A DNA stretch of 64,000 nucleotides. Origin: Mycobacteroides abscessus ATCC 19977 (GTDB taxonomy: Bacteria; Actinomycetota; Actinomycetes; Mycobacteriales; Mycobacteriaceae). The position numbers were made by a program, and so were the translations under genes. The stretch lies in NCBI RefSeq assembly GCF_000069185.1, contig NC_010397.1, positions 2,108,001 to 2,172,000 of the forward strand, in the 5' to 3' direction. Below, piece after piece: positions 16,901 through 26,500 of this stretch. The notes under the pieces were generated by a model. It had not been told where the DNA came from, did not search any database, and worked only from the letters and a program-made list of their open reading frames with translations. Each line of letters begins with the position of its first letter. Position 1 is the first letter of the stretch.

Positions 16901-18987
16901 GGGCATTTCGGTTGCCGGTGACGCCGACCGAGCGCCGGATGTGCGCGATTTACTCGCACCTGTTCGGGAAAGAGCGTGTGGGACTGGATGATTCGTTCTT
17001 TGAACTGGGTGGGCATTCGCTCCTGGCCGCCCGTTTGGTGGCACAGATCCGGGCACAGTTCGGCATCGATCTGACGGTGCGTGCGGTGTTCGATCGCCCC
17101 ACCCCGGCCGGGCTGGCCGAGCAGTTGGTCACCTACTTCCGCGAAGAGTTCGAGATCGAGCTCGATGAACTTGACCTTGACGAGTCGGACGAGATGGAGG
17201 CCGCGCCGCAGGACGGCCGACCGGATCTCGTTGCGGCAGAGCGGCCGGAGCGTTTACCGCTGTCTTCGTCGCAGCTGTCCATGTGGTTCGAGTGCCAGAT
17301 GGAGGGCGTCACCGATATCGGCAATATGTGGCTGGCATTGCGATTCGACGGACCGTTGCAGACTCCTGCCTTAATTGCGGCTCTCAACGATGTGGTAGCC
17401 CGTCATGAGGCGCTGCGGACCAATATCGCGATCCACGAAGGTGCGCCGTATCAGATAGTGCATCCCTCGCGTGAGCTGGCGGTCCCGATTCTGCGGTCTT
17501 CTCCGGAGGGCCTTTCGGACACGCTGGCCGAGCTGCGGCACCATATTTTCGGCCTCGAAACGGAGTCCTTGATCAGGCCCGCCATCATCGAATTGAGTGC
17601 GCAGGAGCATGTGCTGGCCCTGGTGGTGCATCACATAGTGGTGGATCACGCTTCGTTCACGGTGATCGTCGACGACCTCATCGCGGCCTATCGGGCCCGC
17701 CTCGAGGGCCAGGCCCCACAATGGGATCCGCAACCGGTACAGTACGCCGATTACGTTCTGTGGCAACGTGATGCGTTTGCCCCCGATAGTGAATTCGGGC
17801 AAGCAGAGGTGAATTTCTGGCGCCAGCAACTGGCCGGTGTGCCTACCGAGATCGCGGTGGCGCACGATCGTGCTCGGCCGCAGATCCTCGGAAAGCGAGG
17901 TGAGGTCGCCAAATTCGTCATGGAGCCCGAGCGTAGACAGGCGCTGACCCGGATGGCCGAACAGCGTGGCGTCACCGAGTTCATGGTCTATCAGGCGGCG
18001 CTGGCTGTTGTTCTGCATCGGCTGGGTGGCGGTACCGACATTGTGATCGGCAGCCCGGTGGCCGCACGGGTGCATCCACATGTTGCGAAGCTCGTCGGGC
18101 TGTTCGCGAACATGGTGGCGTTGCGCAATGACCTGTCTGGTGATCCGTCGTTGCGTAGCGTGCTGGAGCGAAGCCGGGATGCCACACTCAACGCACACGC
18201 TCACCAGGAGCTACCCATCGAAAAACTGGTTGAGGCTGTCAACCCGGTGCGCTCGCTGTCGTGGAACCCGCTGTTCCAGACCATGGTCAATTTCCGCGGT
18301 GCGGACTGGGGTACCGCCGCGCGGGACGTGACGGTTTCCGGCGAGACCACTGTGGTGCCGTTGCCCATGGAAGTGGACGTGTCCTATCTGGACTTGAACT
18401 TCGCGTTGAACGTCACGCCGTCGGGCGGTCTCGACGTGTCGGTGGTCGCCAACGCTGATCTCTATGATCACGAGACCACCCGGATGATCGCGCAGGCCCT
18501 GGACACCGCATTCGATGCGTTCGTAAACAACCAGGAATCAAGGGTTTCCGAGATTGTGCTGCTTCCGGCTGATGCCATGGCGCAGCTGATGGCGCCGCCG
18601 GCCGCCGCTGTCGAGCCTGTCACCACCCCATCGGTGGAGGGCTCGGAGGAAACCAAGCTGGTACTTATCTCCATTCTGGAGGAACTCCTGGAGATCAGCG
18701 ATGTCGACCCCGAGGACAATTTCTTTGCCCTCGGCGGCGATAGTGTCATCTCTATCCAATGGTCCACGCGTGCGGCCGAGCGTGGACTGGCGATGACTCC
18801 GCAAATGGTCTTCGAATGCGCCACCATCGCTCAGCTGGCGGGGGCCGTGGACGCCGCTGATCGGGTTGTGACAGAAGGCGATTCGCATCTCGTCACGCCG
18901 CCGGTGCAGAGCGCGCCGATGAGCGCTTCTGGTTTGAGCGCCGACGCATTGGCCGAGCTCACCGCATCCTGGCAGGCGCAGTCGTGA
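13960..18987 (+). CDS. mbtE: Mycobactin non-ribosomal peptide synthetase MbtE (C-A-PCP-C-PCP)
   Basis: A 1675-aa NRPS that activates a lysine-type residue in mycobactin assembly. Domains: condensation (about 40-440, HHICWDD with the catalytic His pair from residue 175); adenylation (about 490-985, YTSGSTGRPKGV at 629); carrier PCP1 with LGGHSLLAARL (Ser1020); an Asp/Glu-rich linker (about 1062-1085); a second condensation domain (HHIVVDH from 1224); carrier PCP2 with LGGDSVISI (Ser1595). Length and layout agree with the 1682-aa M. tuberculosis MbtE as I recall it. Start GTG 13960 has GGAG 7 bases upstream. The stop overlaps the mbtF start as GTGA. Expression is probably iron-repressed through IdeR box 2. 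Confidence 0.93.
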   Translation: MTGDQLSALDRRRELLRRRLAESGVAAQAVESAPRVQAGERRGLAPGQRRMWFMQTKDPADTSLNICVAHRMRGALDQTRLRDAVAAVIRRHDVLRTVYGVDSAGEPYQLFVEEFEVPWTAVDLTDLTGDAQDRQVRALADSEFGRPFDLAADRPLRVTLLRLGAEDFVVLLVVHHICWDDNSWEVFFAELSEYYHGRPVQGEAPQFMVVSADTEPSSDADLTYWRRALTPLPDPLELPGAASTYSSRAARRLAVPMPAETAARIEEFAREHSATPFMVLLAAFGVLVHRYTGSRDFVTAIPVAERKSNAEKAIGYFGNTLLLRTVVNPDDSFASHVAAVREVCLDAFGHQNVGIDEVVREVNPSRSIGHDGMDELVRLGFSMRKDASGYRLEGVDVTQLDLAAVSAQLPLSLAIATESSGTIVEFEYQTDVLPQWLVGQLLVHYQRLLADGLSRPEETLARLELFDAEEHSALLDQSHGVLTRPSAATLVDLLDAAARATPEALAVVSDDVELTYELLQQRSNRFARWLVAQGAGTEDVIALQMSTSVEFIVAMLGVLKSGAAYMPIDPALPEERIEYLIADAKPRIVMRPQEFRVAEAAATGLGDAPITDADRLRPLLPDNLAYVIYTSGSTGRPKGVAVAHAAIAEHVVSFTAEWSMTADDRMLQSTSVSFDASLADILCPLSLGAQLVIPKPNPFSDIGYVADLVRRRGVTVLHMVPSLLGSVLLLPEARELRGLRHVPVGGEALPGEVADKFATMFDAELRNHYGPTEAVVCSTYMSVRGPQGNSIVPIGRPNQNVYAYVLDQALKLVPAGVVGELYLGGAQLARGYRARPVLTAERFVADPFGSGGRLYRTGDLVRRNARGELEFVGRADEQVKVRGYRIELGEIEAVIGADPRVGHCVATVVDDPQVGSLLAAYVVPAGGTREIDLDELRARAQEALPAYMVPTAFAVIPEIPLTTSGKLDKRALPTPDALTERAFRLPVTPTERRMCAIYSHLFGKERVGLDDSFFELGGHSLLAARLVAQIRAQFGIDLTVRAVFDRPTPAGLAEQLVTYFREEFEIELDELDLDESDEMEAAPQDGRPDLVAAERPERLPLSSSQLSMWFECQMEGVTDIGNMWLALRFDGPLQTPALIAALNDVVARHEALRTNIAIHEGAPYQIVHPSRELAVPILRSSPEGLSDTLAELRHHIFGLETESLIRPAIIELSAQEHVLALVVHHIVVDHASFTVIVDDLIAAYRARLEGQAPQWDPQPVQYADYVLWQRDAFAPDSEFGQAEVNFWRQQLAGVPTEIAVAHDRARPQILGKRGEVAKFVMEPERRQALTRMAEQRGVTEFMVYQAALAVVLHRLGGGTDIVIGSPVAARVHPHVAKLVGLFANMVALRNDLSGDPSLRSVLERSRDATLNAHAHQELPIEKLVEAVNPVRSLSWNPLFQTMVNFRGADWGTAARDVTVSGETTVVPLPMEVDVSYLDLNFALNVTPSGGLDVSVVANADLYDHETTRMIAQALDTAFDAFVNNQESRVSEIVLLPADAMAQLMAPPAAAVEPVTTPSVEGSEETKLVLISILEELLEISDVDPEDNFFALGGDSVISIQWSTRAAERGLAMTPQMVFECATIAQLAGAVDAADRVVTEGDSHLVTPPVQSAPMSASGLSADALAELTASWQAQS

Positions 18988-21900
18988 CGGGTACCGAACA
19001 GCAGCCGCAGATCGAGGACGTGCTGGCGCTGAGCCCCTTGCAGGAGGGATTTTTCGCGCTGTCTCAGCTCGCCGACGAGAGTGTCGATCTGTACAGCATG
19101 CAGTTCGTCGCGGACATCGATGGAGGCCTGGACGTTGACCTGTTGCACCGCAGTGCGCAGGCCTTGCTTACCCGGCATCCCAACCTGCGTGCGGCCTTCT
19201 GGGACCGTGGGCTGCCCAAGCCCGTCCAGATTGTGCCGACACATGCGGACATCCCGTGGGAAGAACGTGAAGCGCAGCCCACGGAGTTCGACGAGATCGC
19301 GTTGCGCGAGCGGCTGCGCCCCTTCAATCTGGGCAAGGGGCCGGCGATTCGCCTCGTGCTACTCACCGTCCCCGGTGAGTCACGCCACCGAATGATTGTC
19401 ACCAGCCATCACATCCTGATGGATGGCTGGGCCATCGCGATCTTCTTCAGCGAGTTGCTCGCCGTCTACCAGGCAGGAGGGTCCCTAGCCGGGCTGCCAG
19501 CGGTGCGGCCCTATCGCGACTACATCGCCTGGCTCAACGCTCAGGACACCACCGAGGCCACCGCCCGGTGGACCCGCTATCTGGGCACGGTATCCGGCCC
19601 CCTGATGCTGGCAGACGGAGCCGTAGCCGCTCACGACAACGTGCCCGAGAAGTCGCAGTTTCTTTTGGCGCCAGAGGAAACCGCACGGCTTCGGCAATGG
19701 GCGGCGGCCAACGGGCTGACGCTGAACACCGTGACCGCATTCGCCTGGGCGCTTGTCCTCGGCAGGCTGACCGACCGCACCGATGTCGTCTTCGGCACGA
19801 TCGTGTCTGGACGGCCCAAGGAACTACCTGACGTCGAGCGGATGGTCGGACTCTTCATCAACTCGGTGCCCATGGTGCACCACATCGATTATTCGGCCTC
19901 GGTGGTCGAGCAGTGCGTGCAGCTGCAGCGTGAAGCGGCGGCGATGCGCGATATCGGTTATCTGAGTCTGTCGACACTGCAGCGGGCAGAGGGCAGCGCC
20001 GCACTGTTCGACACCCTGTTTGTCTTCGAAAACGCCCCGATCGGCGACGTCGTCCAGGAAGTCGAGATGGCCGACGGTGCCCGCTTCCGCCCGGTCGAAA
20101 TGGAGAGTTTGGCGCACTACCCGCTGACGGTGGTGTCGCATATGCACGGCGACTCACTGTTGGTGCTTATCGAAGCGATTCCCCAGGCGTTACCTCATGT
20201 TTCGGGCGCCAGCGTTGGCGAACGCCTGGTGTCGGTCCTACGGCAGCTTCCGGATATCGGCGGCGGAACGCCGGATGCTCTCGAGCTGTTGACGGCACGG
20301 GAACGCGCCGAGATCGTTGTCACGGCCTCGGCGGCCGATCCATCGGTGGTATCGGTGTGGGACCTATTCGAGAGAGAGGCACAGGCACACCCCGAGTCGC
20401 TCGCACTCGTGGCGGACGCCGGGACGCGTTATACGTATGCGCAGTTGCGTGGTGCGGTGTCGCGGCTGTGTGCGGAATTGATCGAGAGCGGGGTGACTCC
20501 GGAAACGACAGTAGCGCTGGCACTTCCGCGCTCAGCCGACTCGATCATTGCCATTCTCGCGGTGTTGGCGGCGGGTGCTGCCTACGTCCCGGTGGATATC
20601 GGGCTACCCGCCGCACGCGTTGAATCGATTCTGCGGCAATCCAATCCCACACTTGTCATCACGGTCGACCGGCATCGCGATATTGCCGGTCGGGGATATC
20701 AGGTCCTGATCCTCGATGATCCCGAGACCGCCGCGCGGATCTCCGGTCGTTCGGAGTCCGGCCACGCGGTGGTCGTACACCGCGATCAAAGCGCGTACCT
20801 GATCTTCACCTCCGGATCGACGGGAGAGCCCAAGGGTGTGGTCGGCACGCATGCCGCACTGATGAGCTACTTCGCCGACCACCGGGATCGTGTATATCGG
20901 CCCGCTACGGCGCGACTCGGCCGCAAGCTGCGTATTGCGCACGCCTGGTCGCTGAGTTTCGACGCATCCTGGCAGCCGATGATCGGCCTGCTGGATGGGC
21001 ACGCTGTGCACCTATTCGATGCCGAAGCCATGCGGGATGCCAGCTTGCTCGTGCGGGGTATGGCCGAGCGTGGTGTCGACATGATCGATACCACGCCTTC
21101 GATGCTGGCGCAGCTGTCCGCCGCGGGGCTTCTGGATCATGAGCTGGCCGTGCTGGCACTCGGTGGCGAGGCGATCGAAACCGCGTTGTGGGACCGGCTG
21201 CGCTCGTTGAGCGACACTGCCGTCTACAACTGCTACGGCCCCACCGAGACGACGGTCGAGGCGGTGGTGGCTGCCGTAAAGGAGTACCCGGCGCCCACCA
21301 TTGGTACGCCGAACCAGGGCATGGTCGGATACGTGCTTGATTCACGCCTACGGCCGGTGCCCGATGGTGCCGTCGGCGAGCTGTATCTCGCGGGCGCCCA
21401 ACTGGCCCGCGGTTACGCGGGAAAGCCTGCGGTGACGGCGGCCGCCTTCGTGGCCGATCCGCGGCGGGCAGGCCAGCGGATGTACCGCACCGGCGATCTC
21501 GTACGCCGATTGCCACACGGTGGTTTCGCCTATCTGGGACGGGCCGACTCGCAGGTAAAGATTCGTGGCTACCGGGTCGAGGTCGGTGAGATCGAGTCGG
21601 CGCTGCGCCTGCAACCGGATATCCAGACCGCCGCGGTGACTGTCGTGCGTCGTGCCGGGGGTGCGAGCCTCGTTGGATTTGTTGTCTGTGAAAAAGATAC
21701 GTTCGACTCTGCCCGGACCATGATGCGTCTGGCCGACCGGTTGCCGTCGTACATGATGCCCTCGCGCCTGGTGCCTCTTCCGCAGTTGCCGGTCACGGTG
21801 AACGGCAAGCTCGACGGCGGCGCGCTGGAGCGCCTCGCACGCGAGGCATTGTCCGGCGGTGCGGTCGGCGAACAGGCACAGCCGGCCACCGCAACCGAAT

Positions 21901-23513
21901 GCGTGCTCTGCGAATGCTGTGCAGAGCTGTTTGACGGAACCGCGCCGGGTATCGACGAGGACTTCTTCTCTCTCGGAGTGGACAGTATTGTCGCGATTTC
22001 CTTGGTCAACAAGGCACGTAAACGCGACCTGGTGATCACCCCGCGCATGGTGCTGGCCGCGCCGACCATCCGTCAGCTCGCGGCGCTTGTCGACACTCGT
22101 GGTCACGTGGATTCCCTGGCGGGAGAAGCTGATTACGGTGAGGTGCCACCGTTGCCGGTGGTTTCGTGGATGTATGAGAGCGAGATCTATCGTCGACTCT
22201 CGTTGTCGGTCCTGGTTCGGCTGCCTGCGGGAATCGACCGTCCGGGGATCGAACGGATGCTTCAGTTGCTTCTCGACGGATTCACCATGTTGCGGTCGAC
22301 CCTGGTCGACACTCCCGACGGCGCCCGAGTCGTCACCCGCGAACCGGGAGTGGTGCGCGGCGAAAGTGTGCTCAGCAGAGTCGAGTTGCCCACGGGTGAA
22401 TCCGCTCATGCCGCCATCACCAATGCCGCACGGCAAGCCTTTGACTCCTTGGACCCGCGCTCGGGCGCGATGATGCGGGCAGTCTGGTTGGCATCTCGCG
22501 ATTCGGGTGATGTGCTGTTATTGACCGTCCACCATCTGGCCATGGACGTGGTTTCTTGGCACATCGTGCTCGGTTATCTCGCCGACGCGTGGATAGCGGT
22601 GCGATCCGGTACAGCGCCCAAGGCGCCGATGGAATTCACGTCATACCGGCAGTGGAGCCAGCTCATGCACCAACGCGCGTCCAGCCACGACGTACTGCGC
22701 CAGCGTGATTACTGGGCCGAACAGGTTTCGGGTGCTGATCCAGAGCTCGGTTCCAGGCATGCCGATCCTTCCCGGGACACCTGGGGGACACTGCAGACCA
22801 CCGCGGTGCCGACCCCGGTAGCGGTGACCACACGGCTGCTGGCCTCGCTGAACAAGCCCGAAGGTGTCTACAGCTTTTTGTTGTCCGCCCTGGCGGTCAC
22901 GGTGGCAAGTTGGCGAAAACTGCGCGGACAGGACTCCACCGCAGGCACTTTGGTGTCGTTGGAGGGGCACGGCAGAGCGGATGGCGAGCTGGATACCGAT
23001 ACCAGCGGCACCGTCGGGTGGTTCACCACCGTGTATCCGGTGCGAGTTGCCGCGGGTGAAGCGGCGATAGATGTCGACCGGATGGAGAACGACGTCAACG
23101 CGGCCCGACAGTTGCTGGCCGGGGTGGCGCGACACATCGACGAAATCCCTTATCAGGGATTAGATTATGGGTTGCTTCGCTATGTGCGGGGCTGCGAGGA
23201 GCTGAGCTCTGCGCGCGACCCGCAGATCCAGTTCAACTATGTGGGCCGGATGGATATCAGTGGGATCGACGATCAACCTTGGTCGCTTATCACCGACGCC
23301 AGGAGTCTGGCGGTGCCGCCGGACTCGGAACCGGATCTACCGCTGCGGTTTGCCATCAACATCGGTTCGGCGGTGATGACGACACCTGAAGGGCCTCAGC
23401 TGCTCACGAACTGGCAGCTGAGTTCAGCACTGTTCACCCCGGCGGATGCCAGCCGGCTGGCGCAGTTGTGGCAGCGCAGCGTGGCCGCACTGGCCGGGGC
23501 ACTCGACGGATAG
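18984..23513 (+). CDS. mbtF: Mycobactin non-ribosomal peptide synthetase MbtF (C-A-PCP-E)
   Basis: A 1509-aa NRPS thought to add the terminal lysine unit that becomes the caprolactam ring. Domains: condensation (HHILMDGW from residue 142); adenylation (FTSGSTGEPKGV at 608); carrier with LGVDSIVAISL (Ser1001); and a C-terminal epimerisation-type domain (about 1055-1500). That last domain keeps HHLAMDVVSW (1183), EGHGRAD, GTVGWFTTVYPV and FNYVGRMD, all E-domain hallmarks. There is no thioesterase domain, which fits release by cyclisation. GTG 18984 overlaps the mbtE stop by 4 bases. Substrate assignment rests on family and order, not on the specificity pocket. Confidence 0.92.
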   Translation: MTGTEQQPQIEDVLALSPLQEGFFALSQLADESVDLYSMQFVADIDGGLDVDLLHRSAQALLTRHPNLRAAFWDRGLPKPVQIVPTHADIPWEEREAQPTEFDEIALRERLRPFNLGKGPAIRLVLLTVPGESRHRMIVTSHHILMDGWAIAIFFSELLAVYQAGGSLAGLPAVRPYRDYIAWLNAQDTTEATARWTRYLGTVSGPLMLADGAVAAHDNVPEKSQFLLAPEETARLRQWAAANGLTLNTVTAFAWALVLGRLTDRTDVVFGTIVSGRPKELPDVERMVGLFINSVPMVHHIDYSASVVEQCVQLQREAAAMRDIGYLSLSTLQRAEGSAALFDTLFVFENAPIGDVVQEVEMADGARFRPVEMESLAHYPLTVVSHMHGDSLLVLIEAIPQALPHVSGASVGERLVSVLRQLPDIGGGTPDALELLTARERAEIVVTASAADPSVVSVWDLFEREAQAHPESLALVADAGTRYTYAQLRGAVSRLCAELIESGVTPETTVALALPRSADSIIAILAVLAAGAAYVPVDIGLPAARVESILRQSNPTLVITVDRHRDIAGRGYQVLILDDPETAARISGRSESGHAVVVHRDQSAYLIFTSGSTGEPKGVVGTHAALMSYFADHRDRVYRPATARLGRKLRIAHAWSLSFDASWQPMIGLLDGHAVHLFDAEAMRDASLLVRGMAERGVDMIDTTPSMLAQLSAAGLLDHELAVLALGGEAIETALWDRLRSLSDTAVYNCYGPTETTVEAVVAAVKEYPAPTIGTPNQGMVGYVLDSRLRPVPDGAVGELYLAGAQLARGYAGKPAVTAAAFVADPRRAGQRMYRTGDLVRRLPHGGFAYLGRADSQVKIRGYRVEVGEIESALRLQPDIQTAAVTVVRRAGGASLVGFVVCEKDTFDSARTMMRLADRLPSYMMPSRLVPLPQLPVTVNGKLDGGALERLAREALSGGAVGEQAQPATATECVLCECCAELFDGTAPGIDEDFFSLGVDSIVAISLVNKARKRDLVITPRMVLAAPTIRQLAALVDTRGHVDSLAGEADYGEVPPLPVVSWMYESEIYRRLSLSVLVRLPAGIDRPGIERMLQLLLDGFTMLRSTLVDTPDGARVVTREPGVVRGESVLSRVELPTGESAHAAITNAARQAFDSLDPRSGAMMRAVWLASRDSGDVLLLTVHHLAMDVVSWHIVLGYLADAWIAVRSGTAPKAPMEFTSYRQWSQLMHQRASSHDVLRQRDYWAEQVSGADPELGSRHADPSRDTWGTLQTTAVPTPVAVTTRLLASLNKPEGVYSFLLSALAVTVASWRKLRGQDSTAGTLVSLEGHGRADGELDTDTSGTVGWFTTVYPVRVAAGEAAIDVDRMENDVNAARQLLAGVARHIDEIPYQGLDYGLLRYVRGCEELSSARDPQIQFNYVGRMDISGIDDQPWSLITDARSLAVPPDSEPDLPLRFAINIGSAVMTTPEGPQLLTNWQLSSALFTPADASRLAQLWQRSVAALAGALDG

Positions 23514-23530
23514 CGACGGGAAGAATACGG

Positions 23531-26500
23531 ATGGAAGCAATCAGTAGGGACGAGATCAAGCTGACGGTCGCCGACCTCATCGGGCTTACAGCCCAGGATA
23601 TTTCGGATGGCGATGACCTCATCACACTCGGATTGGACTCGATCCGCATGATGACTCTGGCCGGTGGATGGCGCAAACGGGGCAGCCGTGTCACCTTCGC
23701 TCAGCTGGCGGCCGAGCCTTCGGTGGACTCCTGGTACGCGCTGCTGCGGGCGGATGACGAGGTGGCCCCGGATGAGGAGGCCGCGGCGGACGAAACAGAT
23801 GGTCAAGACGGCGAGGACGCGCCTTTCCCGCTGGCCACCATGCAACACGCGTACTGGATCGGCCGATCGGAGGATCAGGAGCTCGGTGGGGTAGCGGCAC
23901 ACCTGTACGTCGAATTCGACGGAGGAGCAATCGATCCCGACCGACTCAAGGCTGCGGTAGAGCGCTTGGTGGCCGCCCATCCGATGTTACGCACCAAGTT
24001 TCTGCCCGACGGCACACAGCAGACCATGGCGGCTCCCGGCCGTGACGTGTTCACCGTGGTGGATCTGCGCGGACGTGCGGCCGGCGAAGTTGACGCGGCA
24101 CTTGCCGAACTGCGGGAGCATAAGACGCATCAGCGCCTGGCCATAGAGGACGGGCAGGTGCTCGACGTCACGCTGACCTTGCGTGATGACAACAACAGCA
24201 GATTGCATCTCGACGTCGACATGCTTGCCGGCGACGCGATGAGCTACCGGGTCTTGATATCTGATTTGGCGGCGCTCTATCACGGTGGCGCGCAACCTGA
24301 ATTGGGATATTCCTACCGGCGGTACCGCACCGAGGATCGTGGCGATGCGGCCGCGCACGAGCGTGACAGGCAATGGTGGCAGGACAGGCTGGCGGACCTG
24401 CCGGGTGCTCCGGAACTGCCGGTTGTCCCGGTGAGCGAACGCACCGATCAGCACCGCACCGTCCGGTACAACTACTGGCTTGAACCTGAGGCCAAGCAAC
24501 AGCTGCTGGTCGCCGCCCACCAGCGCGGCATCACCCCCGCCATGGCGATGGCCGCTGTCTTCGCCGAAACCATCGGCGGATGGTCGGCGCAGAGCCGATT
24601 CTTGTTGAATGTCCCCCTATTTCATCGCGAGTCGGTGCATCCTGACATAGATCGGGTGATCGGTGACTTCACCTCCTCGATCATGCTCGACGTCGACCTG
24701 ACCGAGGACATGTCGGTGGCCGACCGGGCCCGTGCGTTGCAGCGCACCATGTATGAGAGCGGGGCGCACTCGGCGTACCCGGGATTGAATGTGCTGCGCG
24801 ACCTGGGTAGGCACCGGGGCGAACCGGTGCTGGCACCGATCGTGTACACCAGCGCGCTAAATCTGGGGGAACTGTTCGCCGAGCCGGTCATGCAGACCTT
24901 CGGGGAACCGGTATGGATCATCTCGCAGGGACCGCAGGTGCTACTGGACGCTCAGGTCACCGAGGTGCGGGGAGGCTTGCTGTTGAACTGGGACGTTCGC
25001 GAATCAGCGTTCCCGCACGGCATGGTGGCCGCGATGTTCGAGCGGTACACCGATGCGGTGGCCGCCTTGTGCACGGGAGCGGACGGCTGGAACAGCGATG
25101 CGGCTGTGCGACTGCCTGCTTCCCAGGAACGGGTGCGGCGCGCCGTCAACGCGACGGCTGGCCCGGTAACCGGCCGGCGACTGCATGAAGGCTTCTTCGA
25201 CTTCGCCCAGTCGAACCCCGGGATGCCCGCGGTGGTCTGGGGTTTTGGCGACGAGGATGGTGTGTGGTCCTACCGCGATGTGGCGGCCCAGGCCCTGGCG
25301 GTGGCGGGCGCCTTGCGGGAGCGGGGGGTACGCCCGGGTGATTGTGTTGCCGTGCAGTTGCCCAAGGGGCGCGACCAGATTCCCGCGGTGCTCGGTGTGC
25401 TGGCGGCCGGCGCCACGTATGTACCGATCGGATTCGATCAGCCGGCCCAGCGCCGCGCGGCGATCCTTGAAACCGGCGGAATCTCCGTGGCGTTGACCAC
25501 CGCTGACTCCGATATGCCGATTGATCATCTGTCGATTGACGCGGCCCGTCAATATCCGGAACCGCTCCGGGAGCCGGTGCTGCCGGATGCTTCGCAGATC
25601 GCATACGTCCTTTTCACATCGGGCTCTACCGGAACCCCGAAGGGTGTCGATGTCTCACATGCGGCCGCTATGAACACGATTGACGCCTTGAACGATGAGT
25701 TCGAAGTGGTCACCTCGGATCGTGCGCTCGGACTGTCGGCCCTCGAGTTCGATCTGTCCGTATACGACATCTTCGGCATGTTCTCTGTCGGCGCCGCCGT
25801 GGTTGCGGTGGACGCCGCGCAGCGGGCCGAGGCCACCACATGGGTGGAATTGATACGGCGACATAGGGTTTCGATTATCAACTGTGTGCCGGGACTGCTC
25901 GACATGATTCTGGCAATGGGCGGGGGTGAGCTGGGCGATTCCCTGCGCGCGGTCATCCTGGGAGGTGACTGGGTAAGTTCGGATCTGGCGCGCAGGCTCG
26001 CCGCGCAAGTCCCGGGCTGTCGCTTCACCGGCCTGGGTGGGGCGACCGAGGCCGCCATACACAGCACGATTTGTGAGGTGCTGGGTGACCCGCCGCAGCA
26101 CTGGGCCACAATTCCTTTCGGTGTGCCGCTGCGCAACGTACGGTGCCGTGTCGTTTCGCAGGCAGGTCGTGACTGTCTGGACTGGGTGCCCGGCGAACTG
26201 TGGATCGGTGGCGACAGCGTCGCGTCCGGTTACCGCAATGACCCGGAGCGCACGGCAGAGCGTTTCGTCGAGCACGACGGTCTACGTTGGTACCGGACGG
26301 GCGATATGGCGCGCTACTGGCCCGATGGCACCATCGAATTCCTGGGCCGCGCCGACCATCAGGTGAAGATCCGCGGGTACCGCGTGGAACTGGGCGAAGT
26401 CGAGAGCGCGCTGCGCTTGATACCGGGCATACGGCACGCGGTCGCCGCCGTCGTGGGGGCGGATGCTCCGAATCTTGTTGCCGCGGTGGCGGGTACGCCC

